58,059 bases of DNA from contig CAKUDB010000017.1 in the NCBI GenBank assembly GCA_934644775.1, positions 1-58,059 on the forward strand, read 5' to 3'. Both the position numbers and the translations under genes were made by a program. Positions within the stretch are counted from its first letter, which is position 1; each line of letters opens with the position of its first letter. This document shows, one piece after another, positions 44,091-53,598 of the stretch. The notes beneath the pieces were generated by a model. The model had not been told where the DNA came from. It saw only the letters and a list, made by a program, of their open reading frames with translations, and searched no databases. Origin of the DNA: an uncultured bacterium (GTDB taxonomy: Bacteria; Vulcanimicrobiota; Xenobia; Xenobiales; Xenobiaceae).

Positions 44091-44251
44091 TTCTAAGAAA
44101 TGCTCCTATAAAAAACTCGGCACCTGTCTGCCGGAAAAATATAACCTACCGCGCTTGGCAACTTCGCTTAAAGCCCAAACGCTCCCCTTTTTATAGGCTT
44201 ACTCTTCTAGACTCGAACTACCTTTTCTTATAAGCCAACTTACCAATTAGC

Positions 44252-45418
44252 TTAGGGCAAAACAATCTTACCCAAACAACAGGAACGGGCCGCTCCAGTA
44301 GCGCCAGGCAAATTGCTACTCTTACAAAGCATAGTATCGTGAGCAAATAGAGCAAAAGCCATAGCTTCTCTAGCTTGAGTAGGTACACCACATTCTTCCA
44401 TGTTGATAAAACTTATCGAACGGGGTAAACATTGGCCCAATTGGCGCATGATAGCTAAGTTGTGTACTCCTCCACCGCCAGTAAGTACTTGACAAGGTGC
44501 CGAGCCCACAAAACGCTGTATATGCAAAGCTATAGTCTGAGCGGTTAAGGCAGCAGCCGTACACATAATATCGGCACCAGGCCAGCCTTTCTGTTTAGCT
44601 TGGTTGGCCAAGCGATCGGCTAAGGGAGCCCCAAACTCTTCGCGGCCGGTAGATTTGGGAGAAGGCAAACTAAAGTAAGGATGTTGCAACAATTGGGCCA
44701 GCAGCTCGGGAATAACCTTACCACTTAAAGCGTAGCGGCCATCTAAGTCGCAAGGCTGATGTAAATAGATTTCCGCCAAACGATCACATACAGCATTGCC
44801 GGGGCCGCAGTCACAAGCTAAGCATTCTCCCTCTATAGGAATATAAGTAATATTGGACATTCCGCCGATATTAAGGGCAATGCGGTTGTAAGTGGACGAA
44901 TGGAAAAGGATACGGTCGGCAAAAGGAACTAAAGGGGCCCCTTGGCCGCCGACAGCCAGATCTTGGGGGCGGAAATCACAGACGGTGACGATGCCGGTAC
45001 GCTCGGCGATAACGGCCCCTTCACCTATTTGCAAAGTGGCCCGCACGGGAAAACCGAGATAATCGTCCTTTTGAGGCAAGTGGCAGACCGTTTGGCCGTG
45101 AGAAGCTATTAAGTCGATATGGGGTTCTTCACCTTCTTGGCGACATTCGTCTTGCAATTTGAGCACAGCTTGGGCTAGCAAATCTCCCATAAGCCAGTGC
45201 ATTTTAGTTATTTCTTCCGTGTCGGCCCGGTTGCGACAAATATCCAGTAAGCGAGTTCTCACCTTTTCAGGTAAAGGTAGAGAGCTCATACGGATAAATT
45301 GGGGCCGATTGTCTTGCATTTCTACCAGTACGGCATCTATAGCGTCTATCGAAGTGCCGGACATTAGACCGACAATTCTGGGAGTAACTAAATTGCGGTA
45401 ATTATTAAGTAAATCCAT
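44252..45418 (-). CDS. anmK: Anhydro-N-acetylmuramic acid kinase
   Basis: Phosphorylates 1,6-anhydro-MurNAc from peptidoglycan turnover, producing MurNAc-6-phosphate. Recognised by GLMSGTSIDAIDAVLVE near the N-terminus, ASHGQTVCHLP, NIGGMSNIT, DCGPGNAVCD and LTGGGGVHN. Length 388 aa is typical. The start is 4 nt after the uppP stop, and murI lies before uppP, so murI-uppP-anmK is a wall synthesis and recycling operon. Presence of AnmK implies that lytic transglycosylase products are made and recycled. Confidence 0.96.
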   Translation of the reverse strand: MDLLNNYRNLVTPRIVGLMSGTSIDAIDAVLVEMQDNRPQFIRMSSLPLPEKVRTRLLDICRNRADTEEITKMHWLMGDLLAQAVLKLQDECRQEGEEPHIDLIASHGQTVCHLPQKDDYLGFPVRATLQIGEGAVIAERTGIVTVCDFRPQDLAVGGQGAPLVPFADRILFHSSTYNRIALNIGGMSNITYIPIEGECLACDCGPGNAVCDRLAEIYLHQPCDLDGRYALSGKVIPELLAQLLQHPYFSLPSPKSTGREEFGAPLADRLANQAKQKGWPGADIMCTAAALTAQTIALHIQRFVGSAPCQVLTGGGGVHNLAIMRQLGQCLPRSISFINMEECGVPTQAREAMAFALFAHDTMLCKSSNLPGATGAARSCCLGKIVLP

Positions 45419-45422
45419 AGAA

Positions 45423-46328
45423 CTAAGCTGCGCAGAACAGGGCCCAGAGAGCGATAACTACTCCAGCTACCATGCGATAGTAGGCAAAGCCTCTGAAATT
45501 GTTGGAAGAGACGTAGCGCAAGAGCCAACCAATAGCAGCAAAAGCGGTAATAAAAGAGACGATCGTACCTACAGAAAGGGCTCCCAATCCGCCTATTTCT
45601 ACTACTTTTTGATAGTTGCGCACTAAAGTATAAATAGTGGCCGCACCCAGAGTGGGAATAGATAAGAAGAAAGAAAAGTCGGTAGCTTGGGAGCGATTTA
45701 AGCCAACCAAGAGGCCGCCCACAATAGTGGAACCGGAGCGGGAGACGCCGGGAATAAGGGAAAAACATTGGGCTACGCCAATCCAAAGCGCTTGCTTGTA
45801 GGTAAGGGCCAACTCTTCAGTTTTTATACCATCGGCCCTATTGGCAACTTCATCATCGGAAGTCTGGTTTTTTTTATCCTTATCGGAAGGCTCGCGGTCG
45901 ACAATTAAAAGGATAATACCACCAATAAAAAGAGTTGCCGCTATGACGTAAGCTTGCAAATGGCCGTCGCCTAAGAGGATGTCGATCCAGTCGTGGAGCA
46001 ACAGACCGACAACGGCTGCGGGCAAAAAGGCCAGAAAAAGGCTGACCCAGAAATGGCAGGAAGAACCTTCTTGACGCCAATCGAGAGCCTTTTTATCGCC
46101 AGAGAACAATTGGGCAGCCTTTTCCCACAAACGCTTCCAATAGTAAATGACCACAGCGACAATAGCACCCAATTGGATAACAATTTCAAAGGTGCCCGAA
46201 GTATTAGCCGCGCCAATAAGCTGCGAGCAAACCAAAAGGTGGCCGGTGGAAGAAATAGGCAAAAACTCAGTAACGCCCTCTACTACACCTAAAATTAAAG
46301 ACTGGAGAAGAGTAATCTGTTCTGGCAT
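45423..46328 (-). CDS. uppP: Undecaprenyl-diphosphatase
   Basis: Integral membrane phosphatase regenerating undecaprenyl phosphate for peptidoglycan and other surface polymers. The motifs VVEGVTEFLPISSTGH (15-30) and PGVSRSGSTIVGGLLVGL (about 195-212) hold the catalytic Glu and Arg. About eight hydrophobic helices. A charged loop (about 140-165, SDKDKKNQTSDDEVAN) is longer than usual. Between murI and anmK, 4 nt from the latter. Confidence 0.96.
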   Translation of the reverse strand: MPEQITLLQSLILGVVEGVTEFLPISSTGHLLVCSQLIGAANTSGTFEIVIQLGAIVAVVIYYWKRLWEKAAQLFSGDKKALDWRQEGSSCHFWVSLFLAFLPAAVVGLLLHDWIDILLGDGHLQAYVIAATLFIGGIILLIVDREPSDKDKKNQTSDDEVANRADGIKTEELALTYKQALWIGVAQCFSLIPGVSRSGSTIVGGLLVGLNRSQATDFSFFLSIPTLGAATIYTLVRNYQKVVEIGGLGALSVGTIVSFITAFAAIGWLLRYVSSNNFRGFAYYRMVAGVVIALWALFCAA

Positions 46329-46359
46329 ATTTTTTTCTAAGATCCGTTCTTTGGGCTAC

Positions 46360-47193
46360 TTATTTTTGAGAGAGTTCAACTCTTTCCACAGGGCCAACAG
46401 TATGGCCTAAGAGCTGGCCACCTATTTTGGCAAAGTCGGCCGCACTACCGCTGGCTTGGTAAATAGGCGAGGCTTTAGCTGCCCGAGGGCAACAATCGAA
46501 GCCCAACTCACGCAAACGTTTAACAACATAGCGAGCCGGATCGATTATTTTTAAGTCAGAACCGGCCAGTTTCTCAATTACTGGACGTACAAAAGGATAG
46601 TGGGTACATCCTAGGATCAGAGTATCCACACCAGCTTCTTGCAAGGGGTGCAAATATTCGCCTACAGCCTCATAAGCTTCTGGGCCGCTTACTAAGCCTT
46701 TTTCGATAAGGGGCACCAGTTTAGGACAACCTACAGGCGTAACCTTAACTGACGAAATAGCCCTCTCCCCTTTTAAGGAAGCGTCGACCTCAGCTTGAGC
46801 ACAGGCTTTTTCGTAAGCACCGCTAGCTGCGGTCAGCGGATTGGCCATTAAACCTATACGACCGTTGCGAGTAGCACTTACAGCCGCTTTGGCCGCTTCA
46901 TCGATAATACCAATAATAGGAACTGGCGACCACGCGACCACATGATCGAAAGCTAAAGCTGAGGAAGTATTACAAGCCATAACCAAAACTTTAGCCCCGC
47001 TGTTGATTAGGTGGTGACATATCGCATCGATTAAGCTGACTACTTCGGAGACGGTGCGATTACCGTAAGGGACATGCTGAGTATCACCAAAAAATATAAA
47101 AGGTAGTCCGGGAAGCTCTTTAGCAATTTGCTCAGCAACTGTCAAACCTCCGACTCCTGAGTCGAAGACCCCGATAAGATGAGAATCTTGCAT
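46360..47193 (-). CDS. murI: Glutamate racemase
   Basis: Makes D-glutamate for peptidoglycan. The motif GVFDSGVGGLTV is at 8-19; the two catalytic cysteines lie in MACNTSSA and GCTHYPF. 277 aa, usual length. AGAGG lies 5 nt before ATG 47193. First gene of the wall operon; 141 bp without a gene separates it from the PLP lyase gene. Confidence 0.96.
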   Translation of the reverse strand: MQDSHLIGVFDSGVGGLTVAEQIAKELPGLPFIFFGDTQHVPYGNRTVSEVVSLIDAICHHLINSGAKVLVMACNTSSALAFDHVVAWSPVPIIGIIDEAAKAAVSATRNGRIGLMANPLTAASGAYEKACAQAEVDASLKGERAISSVKVTPVGCPKLVPLIEKGLVSGPEAYEAVGEYLHPLQEAGVDTLILGCTHYPFVRPVIEKLAGSDLKIIDPARYVVKRLRELGFDCCPRAAKASPIYQASGSAADFAKIGGQLLGHTVGPVERVELSQK

Positions 47194-47334
47194 AATAACC
47201 TCTGTCTACAGTTTGCCTACCTGACAAACTCGATAGATGTTGTAAATAAAAGATTAACTTGCCAAACCGTCCTTTACTAACAACCTTTACTAAACTAGCG
47301 ACAGTTCTAACAAGTCTGGTCAAAGGGGATTTCT

Positions 47335-48615
47335 TTATAAAAGGGAGCGATTTTTCATCTCTTGTAAAGCCCTAAGTACGCCGATTTGAACATGAGCAAA
47401 ACTTACGCCGCCCTGCATATAACAACCATAAGGAGCACGCACAGGACAATCGGCAGAAAGCTCAATAGAAGAACCTTGAATAAAGGTGCCGCCAGCCATA
47501 ATGACGGGATCGTCGTAACCGGGCTGTTGCAAAGGAATAGGACAAGCGCTGTGATCGACAGGGCCAGACTTTTGAATGCCTAAGCAGAAAGCTTTCTGCC
47601 CTTCAGCAGAGCCAACACGCACAGCTTGAATAATATCACTGCGCGGATCGTTCCATTTAGGAAACACTTCCAAACCACAGCGCTCCATGACCCAAGCTCC
47701 CCAGACAGCCCCTTCCAAAGCGGCTCCTACCACAATAGGGGCCATAAAAAGGCCCTGAGCCAATAAGCGATTGTAACCTAAAGTAGGCCCTTCGTCGGGG
47801 CCAATACCGGGAGCTGTCAAACGCTCCATGGCACCTTCTACACAGTCGCTGTCTCCAGCAATATAGCCACCGCAAGGAGAGATAGCTCCGCCTAAATTTT
47901 TAATAAGAGAGCCGGCCACAACATTGGCCCCAATTTCGGTAGGCTCAACCGTATCGACCAACTCGCCGTAACAATTGTCCACCATAACTTTAACTTGAGG
48001 AACCAAGCTATGTACTAGGTCTATAGCCGTCTTCATTTCTGATAAAGACAAAGAAGGACGCCAAGCATAACCTCGGGAGCGCTGTAACAATACCATAGCC
48101 GTCTTTTCATTTAAGCTCTTTTTTACAGCCTCTAAATCGATATGACCATCGGCTAACAAATCGACTTGACGATATTTTACTCCCCAATAGGCCAAAGATC
48201 CGCGCTTAGCCTCACCTATACCTATAACCGGGTGCATAGTATCGTAGGGCAACCCAGTAATACTAAGCAATTCGTCTCCCGGCTTCAAAGTGCCAAAGAG
48301 AGCCGCCGCCAAAGCGTGAGTGCCGGAAACAAATTGCAAACGCATAGCCCCGGCCTGAGCACGAAAGATTTTGGCAATAGCTTCATCTAAGACATCGCGA
48401 CCGCTGTCACTGAAGCCATAACCGGTGGTGGGAAAGAAATGGCCTTCCATAAGACCGACTTCCTGCAGAACTTGCAAGACTTTCCATTGATTCACAGAGG
48501 CATTCTGCCTAATTTGCTCGCGCAGTCCTGCAGTAGCTTCCAAGCCTGCAGCAGCAATATCAACTAAATCAGAAGCTATGCCTAAATTTAATAAAGAATC
48601 TTTCCAACTAGACAT
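47335..48615 (-). CDS. Methionine gamma-lyase-like PLP enzyme (YnbB / aluminium-resistance family)
   Basis: Fold-type I PLP enzyme of 426 aa. The family blocks are FPTTGYGFSDSGRDVLDEAIAKIF, RLQFVSGTHALAAALFG, MVDNCYGELVD, and the Schiff-base Lys in GSLIKNLGGAISP. Members are annotated as aluminium-resistance proteins or methionine gamma-lyase family proteins; the true substrate is not established. It ends 142 bp upstream of murI and may be in the same transcript. Confidence 0.88.
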   Translation of the reverse strand: MSSWKDSLLNLGIASDLVDIAAAGLEATAGLREQIRQNASVNQWKVLQVLQEVGLMEGHFFPTTGYGFSDSGRDVLDEAIAKIFRAQAGAMRLQFVSGTHALAAALFGTLKPGDELLSITGLPYDTMHPVIGIGEAKRGSLAYWGVKYRQVDLLADGHIDLEAVKKSLNEKTAMVLLQRSRGYAWRPSLSLSEMKTAIDLVHSLVPQVKVMVDNCYGELVDTVEPTEIGANVVAGSLIKNLGGAISPCGGYIAGDSDCVEGAMERLTAPGIGPDEGPTLGYNRLLAQGLFMAPIVVGAALEGAVWGAWVMERCGLEVFPKWNDPRSDIIQAVRVGSAEGQKAFCLGIQKSGPVDHSACPIPLQQPGYDDPVIMAGGTFIQGSSIELSADCPVRAPYGCYMQGGVSFAHVQIGVLRALQEMKNRSLL

Positions 48616-48757
48616 TGTTAGTCCATCTTTTCTCCGGCCCCCAGCCGCACTATTCTATACAGGCAGCCTTATTTCAAATAATTCCCAGGACTGAAAAACT
48701 TTTCGCAACTCAGTCAGTAAATCTATAAGTTAAAAAAATGTATATACAAACTTCGTA

Positions 48758-49246
48758 TTACTGGCGCTCGGCAATAGCAAACATAAGAATACCGTCGGCT
48801 CTAAGTTGGCCATTGACTAAACATTGAGCTCTCATTTTACCTACTCCGCGACGCATACCGCGAGTTTCGACACGCAAATCCAAAGTATCGCCAGGCACGG
48901 GAGCTTTACCGAAGGCACAATCTTCGATAGTGGCAAATAAGATCAGTTTGCCTTCATAGTCGGGATGATTGAGAACACAAGCGGCTCCCAACTGAGCCAT
49001 AATTTCCACTAAAATGGGCTTGGGCAATTCAGGCTGGCCGTCAAAATGGTGTTTAAAAAAATACTCTTGGCCAGTTAATTTTTTTAGCCCGCGAGCATAA
49101 TTGAGGCCATCGTAGTAAGAGACTTCGTCGATAAGTAAGAAAGGATCGCGATGAGGCAGAACTTGTTTAATTCTTTCCAAATCCAGGCTGGGCCCTTGAT
49201 CGCCGCCTTCGATCTTAATAATTTGACTCTCGGATAAATCGGTCAC
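48758..49246 (-). CDS. fabZ: FabZ-like 3-hydroxyacyl-ACP dehydratase
   Basis: Hot-dog fold dehydratase, 162 aa. LPHRDPFLLIDEV (30-42) and the catalytic His67 and Glu81 are in place. The active-site signature is divergent: FFKHHFDGQPELPKPILVEIMAQ replaces the usual FxGHFPxxPxMPGVLxxEAMAQ, so G66 is His and the following Pro and Gly are changed. It may be a specialised paralogue rather than the main FabZ. It stands alone, divergent from the membrane protein at 49359. Confidence 0.75.
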   Translation of the reverse strand: MTDLSESQIIKIEGGDQGPSLDLERIKQVLPHRDPFLLIDEVSYYDGLNYARGLKKLTGQEYFFKHHFDGQPELPKPILVEIMAQLGAACVLNHPDYEGKLILFATIEDCAFGKAPVPGDTLDLRVETRGMRRGVGKMRAQCLVNGQLRADGILMFAIAERQ

Positions 49247-49358
49247 TATATTAAACTATACTCCTTTAATTTGAGGTGTGTCTTTTATTTAATTTGCACT
49301 TTTTTTCCTTCCCAACCGGGCAGAAGGTTTTACCCCTATAAGCTCAAAAGCCCCTTTT

Positions 49359-50117
49359 ATGTTGACTTGGCGCAGCATCCCTTTAGTGATACGTTCACTG
49401 ACGGCATATTTTACGACCTTATTTATTTTCGGGTTTGTCTTCTCTTGGGCTCCGGCTGACGACTGGCGAGCTCCAGTTGCTGCCGTTATTACCGGAGCTA
49501 TAGGTGGAGCTATATTGCAACAAACAATCCCCGGTTGGGAATTGCTTATGGTCGGCTCGGCTTTTACGGCAGTGGGAGCTATGCACACTTTGACCCCTTC
49601 ACAATGGCTCTGGCAATCGCTTTTACCCATTCCCTCTATGCTCTGTTGGTATTGGGGAGATAAATTGGGAGACGACTTACTGACTAGCTCTAAAGATCCC
49701 CAAGCCGAGTCGAATCGCCTTTTTGACGTATCTGAGCTGCGCCGTGAAGAGAGGCGCGGTTTCTTGGTAGTCCTTTGGGCAGCTTGTGGCTCTTTCGTTA
49801 TGCTGGCCCCTTTAGCTCCAGGGGCTCACTGGCTGGCCTTACCCGTAGCCTTTACACTTTCATTTGCCGTAGCTGTAAAATGGCATATCAGACGCCAATT
49901 CTGGCCAGCTTTAGGCTGTCTCATCGCCTTGCCTCTCTCAGGTTGGACTAATATTTGCCTCAATAATTTCTTTAAACTCCCCCCCTTGCAATTACCCGAT
50001 CCGTGGCTTAGTAGCGGCCTTATGACTATAGGCTCTATTCTGGGACTGTGGCTGGCCGCTTGGTACAGTATCCATCTTAAAAAGATTAGTGGCCATTCAC
50101 TAAATCACCAAAATTAG
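49359..50117 (+). CDS. Polytopic membrane protein of unknown function
   Basis: 252 aa with about six or seven hydrophobic segments: about 14-30, 38-58, 62-80, 85-100, 136-155, 158-190 and 220-240. A polar loop between about 103 and 130 (GDKLGDDLLTSSKDPQAESN...) lies in the middle. I recognise no family. It is convergent with the acyltransferase gene, 25 bp away, and divergent from the FabZ-like gene. Confidence 0.65.
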   Translation: MLTWRSIPLVIRSLTAYFTTLFIFGFVFSWAPADDWRAPVAAVITGAIGGAILQQTIPGWELLMVGSAFTAVGAMHTLTPSQWLWQSLLPIPSMLCWYWGDKLGDDLLTSSKDPQAESNRLFDVSELRREERRGFLVVLWAACGSFVMLAPLAPGAHWLALPVAFTLSFAVAVKWHIRRQFWPALGCLIALPLSGWTNICLNNFFKLPPLQLPDPWLSSGLMTIGSILGLWLAAWYSIHLKKISGHSLNHQN

Positions 50118-50142
50118 ACTCCAGCTTAGCTTCAGGGTTTAT

Positions 50143-50889
50143 CTAACCAATAGGTTTTAGCTCCATATTAAGCTTGTGTTTTAAGCTATGGAAGGGGGGA
50201 ACGTCGTGAATAACGATCGCTCCAGAGGCGACACGACATCCCTGTCCAATATTTAGGCCCAACTGTACCAAAACCCCATCGCCAAAAACGGTTTTATCAC
50301 CCACTGAAACGGTGCCAGAAAGTAAACACCCTGGCCCCATAAAAACCGTTTTTCCCAAGTGGCAATGGTGATCGATGCTGCAATGGGCCCCAATAAAACA
50401 ATTGTCTTCCAAGTGGGCACAAACTCCCAAATGCACAAAACTACATAATACAATGCCTCGGCCTAAAGTAACTTGCCTATTGATACGCACAGTAGGATCA
50501 ATAGCATTTACCAAGGGAATATTTAGAGCTTTAAGCCGCTCGTAACAAGCGTGGCGCACTTTTACATTGAGGCCAACTCCCACTATCGAAGCGTCAAAGA
50601 TACCCTTTTGCCAAAGTTCTTCTAATTGAGAAAGACCTCCCAAAACGGGAAATCCAAAAACAGCTTGGCCCTGCATATCGGGATTATCATCTAAAAAACC
50701 GACTAGCTGGCAGGAAGGATCGTGAAGTAAAATATCCGCAACCTGCATAGCGGCTTGACCGGCTCCCAAAATCAAAACCCTGGAGATACTTTCCGGAGTT
50801 TTACAATAGATGGCAGCCTCAGATAGGTTATTCACAGCAGAAGTATCTTTTGTCTTCATAAAAAGGATGTCACTTTCAATATTGGCCAA
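50143..50889 (-). CDS. Hexapeptide-repeat sugar O/N-acyltransferase (PglD/NeuD-like)
   Basis: An N-terminal Rossmann-like domain (VLILGAGQAAMQVADIL, about 38-54) is followed by a left-handed beta-helix of hexapeptide repeats (about 125-225). The candidate catalytic His lies in SIDHHCHLG. This is the PglD/NeuD arrangement that acetylates amino-sugars. It ends a run of six minus-strand genes containing a WecG/TagA glycosyltransferase, so a role in surface polysaccharide is likely. The start overlaps the ComF-like gene by 14 bp. Confidence 0.85.
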   Translation of the reverse strand: MANIESDILFMKTKDTSAVNNLSEAAIYCKTPESISRVLILGAGQAAMQVADILLHDPSCQLVGFLDDNPDMQGQAVFGFPVLGGLSQLEELWQKGIFDASIVGVGLNVKVRHACYERLKALNIPLVNAIDPTVRINRQVTLGRGIVLCSFVHLGVCAHLEDNCFIGAHCSIDHHCHLGKTVFMGPGCLLSGTVSVGDKTVFGDGVLVQLGLNIGQGCRVASGAIVIHDVPPFHSLKHKLNMELKPIG

Positions 50890-51601
50890 TTTTTATTAGG
50901 TTGGGAATAAGTTCTTCAAAGATAGTATCGCCTCTTTGAAGATGGGGCGAAACGGCCGCCGTCACAGCGACAATCTCTTGAGCTCCGCTTTGCCTTAAAA
51001 CTAAAGCAGCTTCTGTAAGAGTTGCGCCGGTAGTAAGTACGTCGTCGACTAAGATTATAGCCCGACCTTGTACTAAAGGAGAAGCCCTATAGCCATCTTC
51101 CATATTTTGAAAGCGCTCCCGCCGTCCCAAAAATTTTTGAGTTTGAAAATGGCGCAAGGCCACTAACCAATCGCATCCAGCTTGCCAAGTGGGAATTTGA
51201 CGCAATAATTCTTTAATAAAAAGATGGGGAAGATAAAAACCGCGACGGCGCAAGCGCTCGGCATTAGCAGGAATAGACAGACAATAAAAAAGGCGCTGCC
51301 TAAGTTCGGCAGGCAAAGCTCGCAAGAGCAAACGTACCACCGCGTAATATAAGTAAGTTTGCTCCGACTTTTTTAGAGCCAATATTGCCTTCTTTAAGCT
51401 ACCCTCATAAAAGCCACCGCTATAGACAACTAACCCGGAATGGAGTTGCAAACGCAGCGGCTTAATCAGCTCTAAACATGGGGAGCATAAACCATAAATA
51501 GACAAGCTCCCACACCCAGGACAACTGGGCACGTACAAATAATCCAGAAGACGCTCCCACCAGGGACGATCTTTTATAACTAAGACTCTTCTACTTTCCA
51601 T
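50876..51601 (-). CDS. comF: ComF-family phosphoribosyltransferase-like protein
   Basis: Zinc-finger cysteines CPGCG and CSPC near the N-terminus, and a phosphoribosyltransferase fold with the PRPP loop ILVDDVLTTGATLTEA near residue 190. This is the ComF family linked to DNA uptake in Bacillus and Haemophilus. No other competence gene is seen here. The start at ATG 51601 overlaps the glycosyltransferase by 22 bp; a longer form from 51640 is possible. Overlaps on both sides point to translational coupling. Confidence 0.85.
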   Translation of the reverse strand: MESRRVLVIKDRPWWERLLDYLYVPSCPGCGSLSIYGLCSPCLELIKPLRLQLHSGLVVYSGGFYEGSLKKAILALKKSEQTYLYYAVVRLLLRALPAELRQRLFYCLSIPANAERLRRRGFYLPHLFIKELLRQIPTWQAGCDWLVALRHFQTQKFLGRRERFQNMEDGYRASPLVQGRAIILVDDVLTTGATLTEAALVLRQSGAQEIVAVTAAVSPHLQRGDTIFEELIPNLIKIGQY

Positions 51602-52335
51602 TCTGTGACAGCCCCCCGACCTTGTTTTATAACCAGCCACATAAACTTAGGTACAGTTAATATTCTACGCCAACGACTAGGTTCGGCCAAGGCCCTATAA
51701 AGCCATTCCAAGCGCAACTTAATAAAAAATTGTGGCGCTCGCTTCTTAAGGCCAGAAATTACATCAAAGCTACCCCCCACCCCAACGCCAACTCTAAGTC
51801 CAGCCTCCTGACTATGTTGAACTATAAATTTTTCTTGCTTAGGCGAACCTAAAGCGGCGTAGATAACCTGAGCGCCGCTAGTTTTTATCTCTTCTACAAC
51901 CTTAGCTTCGTCTTTAAAGAACCCGTCATGCACTCCCACCAAAGGTAAATCTTGATAAAGTTCTTGCCATTTTTGACCGGCTTTTTCGGCAACTCCTGGA
52001 GCCGCTCCCAAAAGGTAAAGGCCAACCTTAGGTTGGCGTTTGGCTAATAGTTCAGCAAATTTCTCGATAAGTTCTACGCCAGCTACTCTTTCAGGTACTT
52101 TAATACCACAGCGAGAAGCTGCCCAAAGGACGCCATTACCGTCGGCCACAACTAGATCGGCTCCATTAACTATACGCTTAAACTCTTCGTCTTGCTGAGC
52201 ACGCATAATCATTTCCGGCCCTACCGTAACTACCAAATGAGGCTTATCCTCTTCTAAGTAGCTCTCCATAATATGCAAAGCTTCGTCCATAGTAACGGCA
52301 TGAAACTTGACGCCCAAAAGCTGATAAGTATACAT
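51580..52335 (-). CDS. WecG/TagA/CpsF glycosyltransferase
   Basis: GT26 family enzyme adding an N-acetylmannosaminuronic or N-acetylmannosamine residue to undecaprenyl-linked GlcNAc. Family blocks: GVKFHAVTMDEAL, TVGPEMIMRAQQD, VVADGNGVLWAAS, LYLLGAAPGVAE, AALGSPKQEKF, and GVGGSFDVISGLKKRAPQF. 251 aa, full length, with the conserved Asp in ADGNG. Such enzymes start wall teichoic acid or enterobacterial common antigen-type chains. It lies beside the hexapeptide acyltransferase, supporting a glycan role. Confidence 0.92.
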   Translation of the reverse strand: MYTYQLLGVKFHAVTMDEALHIMESYLEEDKPHLVVTVGPEMIMRAQQDEEFKRIVNGADLVVADGNGVLWAASRCGIKVPERVAGVELIEKFAELLAKRQPKVGLYLLGAAPGVAEKAGQKWQELYQDLPLVGVHDGFFKDEAKVVEEIKTSGAQVIYAALGSPKQEKFIVQHSQEAGLRVGVGVGGSFDVISGLKKRAPQFFIKLRLEWLYRALAEPSRWRRILTVPKFMWLVIKQGRGAVTEWKVEES

Positions 52336-52380
52336 AAAAAACTCCTAAAACGAGCGGGAACTTAAATAGTGATAAGAGAG

Positions 52381-53583
52381 TTAATCGGCCTTAATTATAG
52401 GCAAAGAAAGGGTAAAACAACTCCCTTGGCCGACTACAGAATGGACAGATATTTGCCCACCGTGAGCTTCAACTATACATTTAACTATAGCTAAACCCAA
52501 ACCGCGACCATAAACATCCCTATCGGTACCGCCCCGATAAAAGCGCTCGAAGATATAAGACAACTTACTTTCAGGAATACCCGGCCCGTGATCGTGCACT
52601 TCCAGTTCTACTAGAGAATCGCTAGGCTGTTTTATAATAACTCTAATAGTGGAATGGCCAACCGAATATTTTATAGCATTATCCAACAAGTTTAGGATCA
52701 CTTGGCTAATCCTTCCCGGATCTAACATCATCAGAGGTAAATCTTGTGGACAAATAAAACTGATCTCAATATCATGCTTAAGAGCACTTATATGTAATAC
52801 ATCGATAGCATGGCGAACTAGGGAAGCCAGATCGACAGCTTCGCGCTGAAATTCAAATTGCTGAGCCTCAATCATAGATATATCGGCTAAATCGTTAATT
52901 AACTTTTCTAAGCGATTAGTCTCTTGGCTGATAATATGTAGCCATTGGTAGGCCAGTTCTTTATTTTCTAAAGCTCCATCGAGAAGAGTTTCTGTATACC
53001 CTTTAATACAAGTAAGCGGAGTACGCAATTCGTGAGTAATATTGGAGAGGAAATTGACTAATATATCGCTTAGCTCACTTTTGCGATAAGCTTCGCGCTG
53101 GGCTTCCAACACCAAAGGCTCGATAGGAGCTTCCGGCTCGGCGGGAATTAAACTATAACCGCTGTGAAATTCTAAGCTGCCCTCTAAATTAAATTGGGTG
53201 GCAACTTCTCCAGCTACCGCATTAAAAAATTTAAGGATACGCTGCGAAGCTTTTTTTACAGAAGCCTCAGTTAAATTAGGCAAAATACGCGGAGCAGCTA
53301 AAAGCAGTAAGATAAAACAGTCTTTATCTTTATCGGAAATGGCCAAAATATCCTCTTCACGACAAATAGCACGATATTTCTCTTTAAGCTCTTTGCCCAA
53401 AGCAGCCATAACTAACCCGGCCTTTTCGCTACCTTGTTTTTTTACCAAGACACGAAATTGCCTTATATCAAAAAAAACAAATCCTACAGCTTGACCCTTA
53501 CGAATAGTTCGGGCGATAGATTCGTAAAGTGAAGACAAAAAAGGCAAGCCGGTTAGCTTATCGTACTCTTCTAGGTGGGCCAT
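52381..53583 (-). CDS. Cytosolic histidine kinase with GGDEF-like N-terminal domain
   Basis: 400 aa, no membrane segment. Residues 1-150 have the GGDEF fold pattern (LTGLPFLSSLYESI ... FVFFDIRQF), but the signature region reads SDKDKDCF (83-90), so it is not a cyclase; it may bind a ligand. Then come HisKA with phospho-acceptor H184 in HELRTPL and a complete HATPase (LLDNAIKYS, HDHGPGIPESKL, GRGLGLAIVK). No response regulator is adjacent, so this is an orphan kinase. Between the WecG-like gene and surE. Confidence 0.88.
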   Translation of the reverse strand: MAHLEEYDKLTGLPFLSSLYESIARTIRKGQAVGFVFFDIRQFRVLVKKQGSEKAGLVMAALGKELKEKYRAICREEDILAISDKDKDCFILLLLAAPRILPNLTEASVKKASQRILKFFNAVAGEVATQFNLEGSLEFHSGYSLIPAEPEAPIEPLVLEAQREAYRKSELSDILVNFLSNITHELRTPLTCIKGYTETLLDGALENKELAYQWLHIISQETNRLEKLINDLADISMIEAQQFEFQREAVDLASLVRHAIDVLHISALKHDIEISFICPQDLPLMMLDPGRISQVILNLLDNAIKYSVGHSTIRVIIKQPSDSLVELEVHDHGPGIPESKLSYIFERFYRGGTDRDVYGRGLGLAIVKCIVEAHGGQISVHSVVGQGSCFTLSLPIIKAD

Positions 53584-53598
53584 AGCTCCTCCCTAAAA

